Counted from the first letter of the stretch, positions 43,018-51,959 are shown. The stretch: 64,000 bases of DNA from Pseudonocardia kujensis (GCF_021283305.1 NZ_JAJSOK010000029.1:1-64000); one strand, 5' to 3'. Notes: generated by a model from the letters alone, not told the origin. Numbers and translations are program-made.

Positions 43018-45448
43018 GCCGCAGAACCAGGGACAGCAGCAGCGCTGGACACCGGCCCGTGTCGAGGACGGGCCGCTGGTCACCGGGCGGGGCAGGTTCC
43101 TCGACGACATTGACCCGCTGCCCGGCACCCTCGTCGCCGCCGTCGTGCGCTCCACGCAGCCGCACGCCCGGCTGCGGTCGGTGGACCTCTCGCGGGCGCG
43201 GGCGCACCCCGGCGTCGCCGCCGTGATCGGGCCGGAAGAGGTGCGCGCCGCGCTGCGGCCGTTCCCGCTGTCCACCGGCACCGCGATGCCCTACTACCCG
43301 ACCGGCACCGACAAGGTCCGGTTCGTCGGGGAGCCGATCGCGGTCGTGGTGGCCACCGACCGGTACACCGCCGAGGACGCCGCTGAGCTGGTCGCGGTCG
43401 ACTACGAGCCGCTGCCCGTCGTCGTGCACCCTCGGGCGGCGCTCGCACCGGACGCCCCGCTGCTGCACGAGGACGCCGGCTCGAACGTCGCCACCGACCG
43501 CACGTTCTCCTTCGGGCCGGTGGACGAGGCGTTCGCGCAGGCCGCGCACGTCGTCGAGGGGGAGTACGACTTCCCGCGCTACTCGTCGGTGCCGATGGAG
43601 TGCTACTCGGTGATCGCCGACTGGCGCGACGGCGGCGGCGACGGTTCCGGCGGGCCCTCGATCGAGGCCTGGGCCAACTTCCACGGTCCCTTCACGATGG
43701 TGCCCGTCATGGCGGGCGCGCTGGGCCTGCCGTCGTCGCGGATCCGGCTGCACGTGCCCGCCGACATCGGCGGGAGCTTCGGCATCAAGGCCGGGATCTA
43801 CCCGTACGTCGTCCTCATGGCGCTCGCGTCGAAGCACGCCGGCACCCCGGTGCGCTGGACCGAGGACCGCGCCGAGCACCTGCTCGCCAGCTCCGCCGGA
43901 GCGGACCGCGTGATGCGGTTCGCGGCGGCGGTCGCCGCCGACGGCACCGTCACGGCACTGAAGGCCGACCTCGTCGACAACGTCGGCGCGTACCTGCGCC
44001 CGCCCGAGCCGTCGACGCTCTACCGCTGCTTCGGCAACATCACCGGGCCCTACCGCATCGGGGCGGTCGAGATCCGGGCGCGCGCCGTCGTCACCAACCG
44101 GATGCCGGTGGGGCTCAACCGCGGGTTCGGCGGCCAGCAGCTCTACTTCGGGCTCGAGCGCCTGATGGACGCCGTCGCCGACGCCGTCGGCCAGGACGTG
44201 CTCGAGGTGCGCACCCGCAACCTCGTCGGTTCCTTCCCGCACGAGACGCCCACCGGTGGTGTGTACGACTCGGGGGACTACTCGGCCGCCGTGGAGCTGG
44301 CCGTCAAGAACGCCGACCTGGCCGCGCTGCGCGCGCGCCAGGACGAGGTGCGCGCAGCCGGCGGCTTCTACGGCATCGGGGTCGGGCTGGTGGTCGACCC
44401 GTCCGGCACCAACATCGGCTACGTCGGGCTGGCCACCCCGAGCGAGCAGCGCAAGCCCGGGCGCGACAAGTCCGGCTCCACCGAGCACGTGCGGATCTCC
44501 GTCGACATGCAGGGCCTGGTCACGGTGATGCTCGGCAGCGTGCCGCAGGGCCAGGGGCACGCCACCGTGGCCCGGGCGGTCGCGGCGCGCCGGCTCGGGC
44601 TGCCCGTGGAGCAGGTGCGGGTCGTCGTCGACATGGACACCGCCACCACGCCGTGGACGGTCACGTCCGGCAGCTACTCGTCGCGGTTCGCGCCGCTGGT
44701 GACCAGCGCGGTCGTCGGGGCCGCCGACCGGATCGCCGGCACCGTCCGCGCGGCCGCCGGGGTGATGCTGGACCTGCCCCCCGAGGAGCTGGAGCTGGCA
44801 GACGGCCTGGTGCGGCAGCGATCCGAGCCGGACCGCGACGTGCAGTTCCGGCACGCCGCCGGCCTGGTGCACTGGGACCCCGGCGCGCTGCCGCCGGGCA
44901 CGCCCGCCCGGCTCTACGAGGAGGCGGCGTTCACCCCGGCCGAGGTGAAGGCCGCGACGAAGGACGACCGCATCAACTCCTCGCTCTGCTACGGGTTCGT
45001 GGCCGAGATCGTCGCGGTGCGGATCGACCCGGACACCCTCGAGATCACCCTCGACCGGGTCTCGTCGGTGCACGACGCCGGCACCGTGCTCAACCAGCAG
45101 CTGCTCGACGGCCAGGTGCTCGGCGCGCTCACCCACGCCCTCGGCGGGGCGATGTACGAGGAGTTCACCTACGCCGACTCGGGCCAGCCGACGTCCGGCA
45201 CGTTCCTCGACTACCTGTGCCCCACCGCCGCCGAGACGGGCTACGAGCTGCGCACCGACCACGTGGTGTCCCCGTCGCCGCTCACCCCGCTCGGGGCGAA
45301 GGGGTGCGGGGAGGGCTCGTCGATGAGCTTCCCGGTGGCGTTCGCCAACGCCGTCGCCGACGCCCTGCGCCCGGCAGGCGTCCCCATCACCCGGCTGCCG
45401 CTGCACGGCGACGTGCTGCACCGGCTGCTCGACACGAAGGAGTACTGA
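43010..45448 (+). CDS. Molybdenum hydroxylase large subunit (xanthine dehydrogenase family)
   Basis: This 812-residue subunit binds the molybdopterin cytosine dinucleotide cofactor and hydroxylates or dehydroxylates substrate carbon using water. It shows GGSFGIKAGIYPYVV, NRGFGGQQLYFGLERLMD and the active-site Glu E768 in GAKGCGEGSS. The CO-dehydrogenase loop (AYXCSFR) is absent, so it is not a CO oxidiser. It overlaps the synthetase gene by eight bases. FAD and iron-sulfur partners lie downstream, separated by an enoyl-CoA hydratase gene. Confidence 0.92.
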   Translation: MTEPQNQGQQQRWTPARVEDGPLVTGRGRFLDDIDPLPGTLVAAVVRSTQPHARLRSVDLSRARAHPGVAAVIGPEEVRAALRPFPLSTGTAMPYYPTGTDKVRFVGEPIAVVVATDRYTAEDAAELVAVDYEPLPVVVHPRAALAPDAPLLHEDAGSNVATDRTFSFGPVDEAFAQAAHVVEGEYDFPRYSSVPMECYSVIADWRDGGGDGSGGPSIEAWANFHGPFTMVPVMAGALGLPSSRIRLHVPADIGGSFGIKAGIYPYVVLMALASKHAGTPVRWTEDRAEHLLASSAGADRVMRFAAAVAADGTVTALKADLVDNVGAYLRPPEPSTLYRCFGNITGPYRIGAVEIRARAVVTNRMPVGLNRGFGGQQLYFGLERLMDAVADAVGQDVLEVRTRNLVGSFPHETPTGGVYDSGDYSAAVELAVKNADLAALRARQDEVRAAGGFYGIGVGLVVDPSGTNIGYVGLATPSEQRKPGRDKSGSTEHVRISVDMQGLVTVMLGSVPQGQGHATVARAVAARRLGLPVEQVRVVVDMDTATTPWTVTSGSYSSRFAPLVTSAVVGAADRIAGTVRAAAGVMLDLPPEELELADGLVRQRSEPDRDVQFRHAAGLVHWDPGALPPGTPARLYEEAAFTPAEVKAATKDDRINSSLCYGFVAEIVAVRIDPDTLEITLDRVSSVHDAGTVLNQQLLDGQVLGALTHALGGAMYEEFTYADSGQPTSGTFLDYLCPTAAETGYELRTDHVVSPSPLTPLGAKGCGEGSSMSFPVAFANAVADALRPAGVPITRLPLHGDVLHRLLDTKEY

Positions 45449-45451
45449 GAC

Positions 45452-46231
45452 ATGGCACTGACCGGCGGTGACGTCCACCTCGACCGCGGCCACGACGGGC
45501 GGGTCGCCTACCTGACCCTCTCCCACGGGAAGTACACCGTGATCACGTGGGAGATGCGCCAGCTCGTGGCGGAGCGGTTCGCCGAGATCGACCGCGACGA
45601 CGACGTGCGGGTCGTGGTCGTCCGGTCCGACGGCGAACACTTCTCGTCCGGCGGGGACATCGCGGGATTCATGGAGGTCGACCCGATCGACTTCACCGAC
45701 CTCGGCCACAACGTCACCGCGCCGGCGCGCAGCACCAAGCCGGTGATCGCGGCCGTCGACGGCTACTGCTTCGGGGTGGGCCTGGAGCTCGCGCTGTCCT
45801 GCGACATCCGCCTGGCCACCCCGCGCAGCCAGTTCGCGCTGCCGGAGATGAACCTCGGCATGATCCCCGGTTCCGGCGGCACGCAGCGGCTCGGCCGGCT
45901 GATCGGGCTGTCCCGGGCGAAGTTCCACATCATGACAGCCACCCGGATCCAGGCGCAGCAGGCGTTCGACTGGGGCGTGGTGGCCGGCCTGCACGCCGAC
46001 CGGGACGCGCTGTACGCCGCGGTCGACGAGCTGGCGCTGAAGATGGCCGACTTCTCCCCGTCGGCGCAGCGCACCGCGAAGGAGGTCCTCGACAAGGGCC
46101 TCGACGGGCCGCTGTACACGGGCATCGAGCTGGAGCGGAAGGCCTACTCGATGCTGCGTGCCACGAACGACTTCGCCGAGGGCGTCAAGGCGTTCGAGGA
46201 GAAGCGCAAGCCCACTTTCCAGGGAAGGTGA
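45452..46231 (+). CDS. Enoyl-CoA hydratase/isomerase-like protein
   Basis: This 259-residue crotonase-fold protein has oxyanion loops SSGGDIAGF and GYCFGVGLELALSCDI and the segment PEMNLGMIPGSGGTQRLGR, whose Glu matches the first catalytic Glu of enoyl-CoA hydratase. The second Glu position (RAVGKSLAMEM in the mammalian enzyme) reads RLIGLSRAKFH, a Phe, so hydratase chemistry may be altered; isomerase or hydrolase roles are possible. It starts three bases after the large subunit stop. Confidence 0.85.
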   Translation: MALTGGDVHLDRGHDGRVAYLTLSHGKYTVITWEMRQLVAERFAEIDRDDDVRVVVVRSDGEHFSSGGDIAGFMEVDPIDFTDLGHNVTAPARSTKPVIAAVDGYCFGVGLELALSCDIRLATPRSQFALPEMNLGMIPGSGGTQRLGRLIGLSRAKFHIMTATRIQAQQAFDWGVVAGLHADRDALYAAVDELALKMADFSPSAQRTAKEVLDKGLDGPLYTGIELERKAYSMLRATNDFAEGVKAFEEKRKPTFQGR

Positions 46232-46238
46232 CCCGAGC

Positions 46239-47117
46239 ATGAAGGCCCCGCCGTTCGCCTACGTCCGCCCCGCCACGCTCGACGACGTGCTCGCCGAGCT
46301 GGCCGGCGGTGACGCAAAGGTGCTCGCGGGCGGGCAGTCGCTCGTGCCCGTGCTGGCGATGCGGCTGGGCCGGCCCGCGACGCTCGTCGACATCAACTCG
46401 GTCGCCGACCTGCACGGGCTGGCGGCGGTGTCCGGCGCGCTGCGGGTCGGCGCCGCCGTCCGGCAGCGCACGGTCGAGCGCGCCGATGCGGCCCGTGCCG
46501 TGCCGCTGATCGGGATGGCGCTGCCCTTCGTCGGGCACCGCGAGCTGCGCAGCCGCGGGACGGTCGTGGGCAGCCTGGCCCACGCCGATCCCGCGGCCGA
46601 GCTGCCCGCCGTCGCGGCCTGCCTGGAAGCCACGATCGAGGTCGCCGGCCCGTCCGGGCGCCGCTCGGTGCCGGCCGCCGCCTTCTTCACCGGCGCGATG
46701 ACGACGGGCGCGGGTCCCGACGAGATCGTCGTCGCCGTCGCGTTCCCGACGGCGCGGCCGGGGGAGGGGTTCGGGTTCGCCGAGATCGCCCGGCGGCACG
46801 GCGACTTCGCCCTCGCCGGTGTGGCCACCCGCGTCCGCGTCGACGCCGACGGCATCACGGACGCCCGGCTCACCGGGTTCGGAATCTCCGACCGGCCGGT
46901 CTCGCGCGACGTCACCGCGCTCGTGCAGGCAGCGGGTGAGCGCGAGCCGGAGCTGCGCGTCGCCACCGCCGAGCTCGCCACCGAGGTCGTCGACACCGCC
47001 GGTGACGCCCACGGCTCCACCGGCTACCGCAGGCGTCTGTTCGGGGTGCTCGCCGCGCGCGAGCTGGCCCGTGCCGTGCGCCACGCCCGCCGCTCCAGCG
47101 AGGAGGACCCGACATGA
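46239..47117 (+). CDS. Molybdenum hydroxylase FAD-binding subunit
   Basis: This 292-residue CoxM-type subunit passes electrons from the iron-sulfur subunit to the outside acceptor. FAD motifs are AGGQSLVPVLAMRLGRP (about 34-50) and RGTVVGSLAHADPAAELPA (about 105-123). ATG 46239 gives the family start MKAPPFAYVRP. The next gene overlaps as ATGA. Length is normal. Confidence 0.93.
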   Translation: MKAPPFAYVRPATLDDVLAELAGGDAKVLAGGQSLVPVLAMRLGRPATLVDINSVADLHGLAAVSGALRVGAAVRQRTVERADAARAVPLIGMALPFVGHRELRSRGTVVGSLAHADPAAELPAVAACLEATIEVAGPSGRRSVPAAAFFTGAMTTGAGPDEIVVAVAFPTARPGEGFGFAEIARRHGDFALAGVATRVRVDADGITDARLTGFGISDRPVSRDVTALVQAAGEREPELRVATAELATEVVDTAGDAHGSTGYRRRLFGVLAARELARAVRHARRSSEEDPT

Positions 47118-48331
47118 CCCTTCCCCAGGCGCGACCGGAGAAGGTCGCGGCGGGTGAGAGCGTCGCGATCACGATGACCGTGAACGGCACCGAGGTGACG
47201 GTCCACGCCCCGCCGCGAGTGCACCTCGCCGACGTGCTGCGCGAGCAGCTCGGCCTGACCGGCACCCACCTCGGCTGCGAGCACGGCGTGTGCGGCATGT
47301 GCACCGTGCTCGTCGACGGCGCGGCGGCCCGCGCGTGCCTGCTGTTCGCGGTGCAGTGCGAGGGCGCGGAGGTCGTCACCGTCGAGGGGCTGGGCGGCCC
47401 GGACGACCAGCACCCACTGCAGCAGGCGTTCTCCGCCCACCACGGGCTGCAGTGCGGCTTCTGCACCCCCGGCATGCTGATGAGCAGCTACGACCTGCTC
47501 GCCGAAGGGCCCATGGGCACGGCGCTCCCGGCCGAGGACCTTCCGGTGGAGATGTCGGGTGTGCTGTGCCGGTGCACCGGCTACCGGGGCATCCTCGCGG
47601 CCGTCGCGGACGTCGCCGCGGAGCACCCGGAGGGCCTGCCCGGGCCGCGCGGCTGCGGCGCGCGCACGCTGGTCGGACGCGGGACCGCCCGGTCGCGGTC
47701 GACGGCGGATGCCCCCGAGGAGGAGCCCCGGCCGCAGGTGCCCGCCGAGGTGCGGCTGCCCGCGGGCGCGCCGTCGGCCACCGTCGAGGTGCGCAGCGAG
47801 CTCGGGGTCCCCGTCGAGAAGGCGTGGGAGGTGCTCGACGACTTCCACCGGCTGGCTGCCTGCCTGCCCGGCGCCGAACTCGTCGAGGTGCTGGACGAGC
47901 ACCGCTATCGCGGCCGCGCAACGGTCGCGCTCGGGCCCGTGAAGCTGGCGTTCGACGGTCTGGCGCAGGTGGTCGAGCGCGCGCCGGACGAGCACCGCCT
48001 GCGGGTGCACGCCCAGGGCGCCGACACCGGCGGCAGCACCACGCAGGCCGACATCCGGCTACACGCCGAGCCCGCCCCCGGGGGCGGCACGGTCCTGCAG
48101 GCCGAGGCGGCGCTGTTCCTGTCCGGACGGATCGCGCAGTTCGGTCGGGCGCTGGCCGGGGACGTCAGCAGGCGGCTGTTCGAGCAGTTCGCCGTGGCCG
48201 TCGAGGAGAACGCGCGCACGGGGCGCGCCACGGCGACGCCCGCGCGCCCGCCCGGCGCGCTGTCGCTGCTGGCCGCGACGCTCGCCGCGCGGCTGCGGGT
48301 GGCGGTGCGCCGGTGGCGCCGGAACCGGTAG
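47114..48331 (+). CDS. Molybdenum hydroxylase iron-sulfur subunit fused to a CoxG domain
   Basis: This 405-residue protein starts with a CoxS-type subunit carrying two [2Fe-2S] centres: C55, C60, C63 and C75 for one, and C114, C117, C152 and C154 for the other. After a linker (about 170-215) a CoxG/SRPBCC domain follows (EVRSELGVPVEKAWEVLDDF, then LPGAELVEVLDEHRYRGRAT), and a hydrophobic-then-basic tail (LSLLAATLAARLRVAVRRW) ends the protein. CoxG proteins recruit CO dehydrogenase to the membrane in other bacteria; fusing it to the small subunit would tether this enzyme to its electron acceptor. That role is inference. Confidence 0.9.
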   Translation: MTLPQARPEKVAAGESVAITMTVNGTEVTVHAPPRVHLADVLREQLGLTGTHLGCEHGVCGMCTVLVDGAAARACLLFAVQCEGAEVVTVEGLGGPDDQHPLQQAFSAHHGLQCGFCTPGMLMSSYDLLAEGPMGTALPAEDLPVEMSGVLCRCTGYRGILAAVADVAAEHPEGLPGPRGCGARTLVGRGTARSRSTADAPEEEPRPQVPAEVRLPAGAPSATVEVRSELGVPVEKAWEVLDDFHRLAACLPGAELVEVLDEHRYRGRATVALGPVKLAFDGLAQVVERAPDEHRLRVHAQGADTGGSTTQADIRLHAEPAPGGGTVLQAEAALFLSGRIAQFGRALAGDVSRRLFEQFAVAVEENARTGRATATPARPPGALSLLAATLAARLRVAVRRWRRNR

Positions 48332-48340
48332 CCCGCCGTC

Positions 48341-48370
48341 GTGGAGCTGCACCAGCTGCGCTACTTCGTG
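48341..48370 (+). pseudogene. LysR regulator start, ten codons only
   Basis: GTG followed by ELHQLRYFV is the classic first ten residues of a LysR regulator. After about 30 bases the sequence turns into the middle of a molybdenum hydroxylase large subunit in another frame. The rest of the regulator is missing, so this marks a deletion junction. Confidence 0.6.
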
Positions 48371-48900
48371 GGTGGGGCGCGTACTCGTTCGGCACCGCCG
48401 CCGCCCAGGTGGCCGTGGACCCGCAGACCGGCGAGTTCGACGTCGAGCGGTTCGTCCTGGTCCACGACGGGGGGACGGTCGTGAACCCGACGATCGTCGA
48501 GGGGCAGGTCCGCGGCGGGCTGGCCCAGGGGTTCGGCGCCGCGCTGAGCGAGGAGCTGCGCTACGACGCCGACACCGGCCAGCTCGTCAACGGCTCCATG
48601 GTGGACTACTTCGTCCCGACGGCCGCCGACCTCCCGCAGGTGGAGCTGCTGCACACCGAGGTGCCCTCGCCGGTCACGCCGTTCGGCGTCCGCGGCGTCG
48701 GCGAGGTGGGCACCATCCCGCCCGGTGCCGCCGTCGCGAACGCGGTGTGCGACGCGCTCGCGGACCACGGCGTCGAGCTGACCGCCCTGCCCATCACGCC
48801 GGAGGCGATCTGGAGCGCGCTCGCGGGACGCACGGCCGCCCGCGAGCCCGAGCTCACGCCCACCCCGGCCGACCTGCCCGACGGAGGAGTCGAGTACTGA
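48371..48900 (+). pseudogene. Second molybdenum hydroxylase large subunit, C-terminal fragment
   Basis: About 176 residues continue to a normal stop: WGAYSFGTAAAQVAVDPQTG, FVLVHDGGTVVNPTIVEGQV, then FGVRGVGEVGTIPPGAAVAN with the active-site Glu kept. The N-terminal three quarters are missing and no start is in frame. It is not a copy of the large subunit at 43010 but a diverged relative, so a second enzyme was once encoded here. The following maleate isomerase start overlaps its stop (TGATG), so that gene originally belonged with this lost enzyme's operon. Confidence 0.85.
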
Positions 48901-49718
48901 TGACCGAGAACCCCGACGGTCCGACCTGCGCCGCACCCGCCCCCGCCGGGCTCTCGCGCATCGGGCTGATCGTGCCCAGCTCCAACACCACGATGGAGAC
49001 CGAGCTCCCGGAGCTGTTCCGCCGGCAGAGCGAGGCCACCGGGCACCGCTACACCTTCCACTCGGCGCGCGCCGCGATGAAGCAGGTCACCCGCGAGGAG
49101 CTCCTCGCCATGGTGGGCCGGGCCGCAGAGTGCGCGACGGCGGTGTCCGACGCCGCCGTCGACGCCATCGCCTACGCCTGCCTGGTCGCGGTGATGGCGC
49201 AGGGCCCGGGCGCGCACAAGGAGTCCGAGCAGGTCATCGCGGACGCCGCCCGGGCGAACGGGCACCCCGCCGAGGTCGTCAGCAGCGCGGGGGCCCTGGT
49301 CCGGACGCTGCGCGGCCTCGGCTACTCCCGGGTCGCGATCGTCACGCCGTACATGGCGCCGCTGACCCGGATGGTGCGGGAGTACATCGAGGGCGAGGGG
49401 ATCGAGGTCCTCGACGCCATCGCCCTCGAGGTGCCCGACAACCTCGCCGTCGGTCGGCTGGACCCCGAGCGGCTGCCGGGCATCGCCCGCGGCCTGCGCC
49501 GGGACGCCGCGGACGCGATCGTGCTGTCCGCCTGCGTCCAGATGCCCTCGCTTCCCGCTGTGCAACGGGTCGAGGACGAGTTGGGTCTGCCGGTGATCAC
49601 CGCTGCGACGGCGACCGCCTACGAGGTCCTGCTCGGCCTCGGTCACACGCCCTCCATCGCCGGCGCGGGCCGGCTGCTGGCCGGCACCTCGGAGCGTGGG
49701 AACAGCGCTGCCGGGTAG
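48900..49718 (+). CDS. Maleate isomerase
   Basis: This 272-residue cofactor-free enzyme turns maleate to fumarate in the cytoplasm. It belongs to the Asp/Glu racemase superfamily and shows VPSSNTTMETE (25-35) and the two catalytic cysteines C94 (AYACLVAVM) and C212 (SACVQMPSL); their 118-residue spacing equals that in the characterised Nocardia farcinica enzyme. Maleate arises from nicotinate via maleamate, and from some aromatic rings. Its start overlaps the stop of the fragment before it. Confidence 0.92.
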   Translation: MTENPDGPTCAAPAPAGLSRIGLIVPSSNTTMETELPELFRRQSEATGHRYTFHSARAAMKQVTREELLAMVGRAAECATAVSDAAVDAIAYACLVAVMAQGPGAHKESEQVIADAARANGHPAEVVSSAGALVRTLRGLGYSRVAIVTPYMAPLTRMVREYIEGEGIEVLDAIALEVPDNLAVGRLDPERLPGIARGLRRDAADAIVLSACVQMPSLPAVQRVEDELGLPVITAATATAYEVLLGLGHTPSIAGAGRLLAGTSERGNSAAG

Positions 49719-49910
49719 AGCCACGGACCTGCACCGGCCCTCGCCGCTCGCGCAGCCCGGAGGTGAGCTCGTGCAGGCCTGCTCGAGATCGCGTTCGTCG
49801 TCGACCCGGCCGGCAACCAGCTCTCCCTGGCGAGGTCGAGCCCGAATGGGCGGCGTGGGCCGGGTCGAAACGGGGCTCTGACGTGACGGAGGCCGGGGGC
49901 CGGCCTCGGG
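49719..49910 (+). other. Short gap with possible VOC C-terminal scrap
   Basis: A short segment near 49780 reads LLEIAFVVDPAGNQLSLA, resembling the end of a VOC/glyoxalase domain, without start or remaining fold. No working gene is supported. Confidence 0.3.
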
Positions 49911-50450
49911 TCAGCCCGCGAAGACGAACGGCAGAATGACGGCGGCCGACAGAAGTGAGATTCCGCCGAGCAGGTCCGAGCGTATCGGAATGAGCCGCGC
50001 AGCACCGCGTCCGAGGAGCAGCCCGGCCAGTGACATCACTGCGGTCATCACTCCGAAAGCGACGGCCGGGACCAGGGGGGAGAACCCGAGCAGTCCCAAT
50101 CCCGTGCCCGCGAGAAGGTTGTCCAGACTGAGGGCGAGCGGCATCCCGAAAAGCGTCACCCATGGTTGGTCGACCTCTTCCGGCGCGGGCTTCCGCAGCG
50201 CGGTGACGATGAGGTACACGCCGTAGACGCCGAGCACGGCCGGTCCGACGTAGTCCGCGACCGGCCCGATCAGCTCGCCGAGATAGTGCCCCGCCACTCC
50301 GCCCACGAGCGGGGCCAGAAAGTCCCAGAATCCGAACACGAGGGCGATCTGCACGGCACGGGCGAGGCTGAACGGAACCGTTCCGAGCGCGATCGACGAC
50401 CGGAAATTGTCGAGACTGAGGAAGAAGCCCAGGGTCAGGATTTCGATCAT
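49911..50450 (-). CDS. MntP-like membrane transporter
   Basis: This 179-residue protein has about six membrane helices in two related halves, each with an Asp-containing motif: GFFLSLDNFRSSIALG near the N-terminus and LALSLDNLLAGTGLGLLG in the second half. Such paired LSLDN motifs occur in MntP-type manganese exporters and the broader LysE-like group, so metal-ion efflux is likely but not certain. ATG 50450 begins MIEILTLGFFLS; an upstream TTG is less likely. No riboswitch was recognised in the 198-base region upstream. Confidence 0.7.
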   Translation of the reverse strand: MIEILTLGFFLSLDNFRSSIALGTVPFSLARAVQIALVFGFWDFLAPLVGGVAGHYLGELIGPVADYVGPAVLGVYGVYLIVTALRKPAPEEVDQPWVTLFGMPLALSLDNLLAGTGLGLLGFSPLVPAVAFGVMTAVMSLAGLLLGRGAARLIPIRSDLLGGISLLSAAVILPFVFAG

Positions 50451-50648
50451 CGGACACCGATCTCGGCAGCGCAAAAACGGAGGTCGGCGAGAAGTGTCGC
50501 CGTGTCGGCCGTAATTCTGGGTGTCGGAGTTTACCGTCGGGCATTTGCCGCGGACAATGACCCGCCACCCACCCTGAATCGGCTACCGCTCACCCGTCCC
50601 TGATGACCGTCTGCACGCCGCCCCCCGGGACGGCTGCTCCCCACGATG

Positions 50649-51227
50649 TCACTCCCGGCGGTCGGCCCCGGCTGATCGTTCCGCGCGTGCGCCGACCCGG
50701 CGCTCGTGGAACGCGCGGACCCGAGGGTGTCGGCCGTGCCGTGCGCAGATGCCCTGCACGAGCCGGAGCAGGTCCTCGCGCGCCGCTGTCCAGCGCCGGC
50801 GCACGTCCTCGATCTCGTCCTCGCCCAGCACCGTGCCGTCGTGGGCCGCGGTCTGCATCTCGCGCAGGGCCTGCCGCATCGTCCGCGAGGCGACACGGAC
50901 GGGGTGCGTGCGGTCGCCGGCGAGGAGCGAGACCACGTTCGACTTGCGTTCCGCCCCCTCGACGGCGTCGTCGGCGTCGTTCCGCAGGGCGTCCCAGCGG
51001 TCGTCCCCGGGAGTGGCCCGGTGAAGCCGGCGCAGAGCCCGGAACTCGGCGTCCGAGGCGGTCAGGAACTCGGCGACGCCGTCGACGAACGCCTTCTCCC
51101 ACCGTGCCTCGGACTCGTAGCGCCGGGTGCGCCGGTCACGGACCGACTGCGCGGCGGCCGCGATCACCCCGCCGAGCACGGTGCCCGAGAGGGCCGAGAT
51201 CGTCCCTAGCCACGTGGGGTCCGCCAC
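50649..51227 (-). CDS. Membrane-anchored helical hypothetical protein
   Basis: This 192-residue protein has one N-terminal membrane helix (GTISALSGTVLGGVIAAAAQ, residues 8-27) followed by a charged, mainly helical cytoplasmic domain rich in Arg, Glu and Asp. I do not recognise the family. The GTG start lies six bases after TACGCT on the coding strand, so it is probably leaderless. It has no close operon partner. Confidence 0.65.
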   Translation of the reverse strand: MADPTWLGTISALSGTVLGGVIAAAAQSVRDRRTRRYESEARWEKAFVDGVAEFLTASDAEFRALRRLHRATPGDDRWDALRNDADDAVEGAERKSNVVSLLAGDRTHPVRVASRTMRQALREMQTAAHDGTVLGEDEIEDVRRRWTAAREDLLRLVQGICARHGRHPRVRAFHERRVGARAERSAGADRRE

Positions 51228-51233
51228 CCGACG

Positions 51234-51239
51234 AGCGTA
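51234..51239 (-). promoter_or_regulatory. -10 box of a likely leaderless promoter (TACGCT)
   Basis: TACGCT on the minus strand is six bases before the GTG of the helical hypothetical gene, and no ribosome site intervenes. Confidence 0.4.
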
Positions 51240-51317
51240 CCGATCACGGCGCGAATCACCCGTTTCGTCCGCCGCGCCGACGGCACGAACCGGTCGCCCG
51301 AGCCACCCCCCCGGGAG

Positions 51318-51959
51318 CTACTGCGCGGCGGTGGTGGCGATGCCGGTCAGGGCCGGCCCTGTCCAGCCGCGGGTGACGGGCTCCGCCTGGGCGTTGACGA
51401 CGACCGGGCCGTCACGGTGGGAGGCGTAGGCGTCGCCGGTGAAGCGGACCGTGCGGTACCGGCCGCGCTCCCGGGACAGCTCGGTCACGTTGCCGGTGCC
51501 GCTGGTGTCCATGAGCTGCTCGAGCGCACGGGCGCTCGCCTCGTCGGGCATCGCGACCCAGGAGACCGCGACGACCGCGGCGTCACCGTCCTGGTCGCGC
51601 AGCTCGAAGTGGGCGCGGTGGAGGCCCGCGCAGGGCGTCCGGCGGAAGAAGTCCTGGATCCGGCCGTAGGAGTCGGCGACGCAGTCCGTCGAGTCGGCGG
51701 TGACGGTGGCGGTCAGGCGGACGCCCTTCCCGACGATGCGCGCCTCCGCGGCGGCCGAGTCGCTGGTGCCGACGCGCGACCCGGTGGGCGCGTCCGAACG
51801 GTCGTCGGCCGAGATGGACGCCTCGCCGGACGGCGTCGCGTTCCCGATCGCCGTCACCACGCCGGTGCCGGCCAGGAGAGCGATGCCGAGGGCGAGGGCG
51901 AGCGAGGTGCCGCCGCCGCTGCCCTTCTCGCTCGTGCCACTTCTGCCGCCGATCTTCAC
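51318..51959 (-). CDS. Hypothetical protein with one membrane helix and extracytoplasmic domain
   Basis: This protein of about 213 residues has a short basic/Gly-rich head, one membrane helix (LALALGIALLAGTGVVTAIG, about 19-38), and an outside domain with two cysteines (TDCVADSYGRIQDFF, TPCAGLHRAHFEL) that may form a disulfide. Family unknown to me. GTG 51959 was chosen; a TTG two codons upstream is closer to a GGAGGA site. It diverges from the flavin-dependent oxidoreductase gene. Confidence 0.6.
   Translation of the reverse strand: MKIGGRSGTSEKGSGGGTSLALALGIALLAGTGVVTAIGNATPSGEASISADDRSDAPTGSRVGTSDSAAAEARIVGKGVRLTATVTADSTDCVADSYGRIQDFFRRTPCAGLHRAHFELRDQDGDAAVVAVSWVAMPDEASARALEQLMDTSGTGNVTELSRERGRYRTVRFTGDAYASHRDGPVVVNAQAEPVTRGWTGPALTGIATTAAQ

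Noticed and set aside
43010..45448. Naming the large subunit as CO dehydrogenase CoxL
   Set aside because: The CO-dehydrogenase active-site loop AYXCSFR is absent and the operon has a CoA ligase and maleate isomerase nearby.
42974..46240. Very long minus-strand frame (over 1000 codons) opposite the Mo hydroxylase genes
   Set aside because: It is the antisense shadow of three well-supported plus-strand genes, with His/Arg/Gly-rich composition and no domain.
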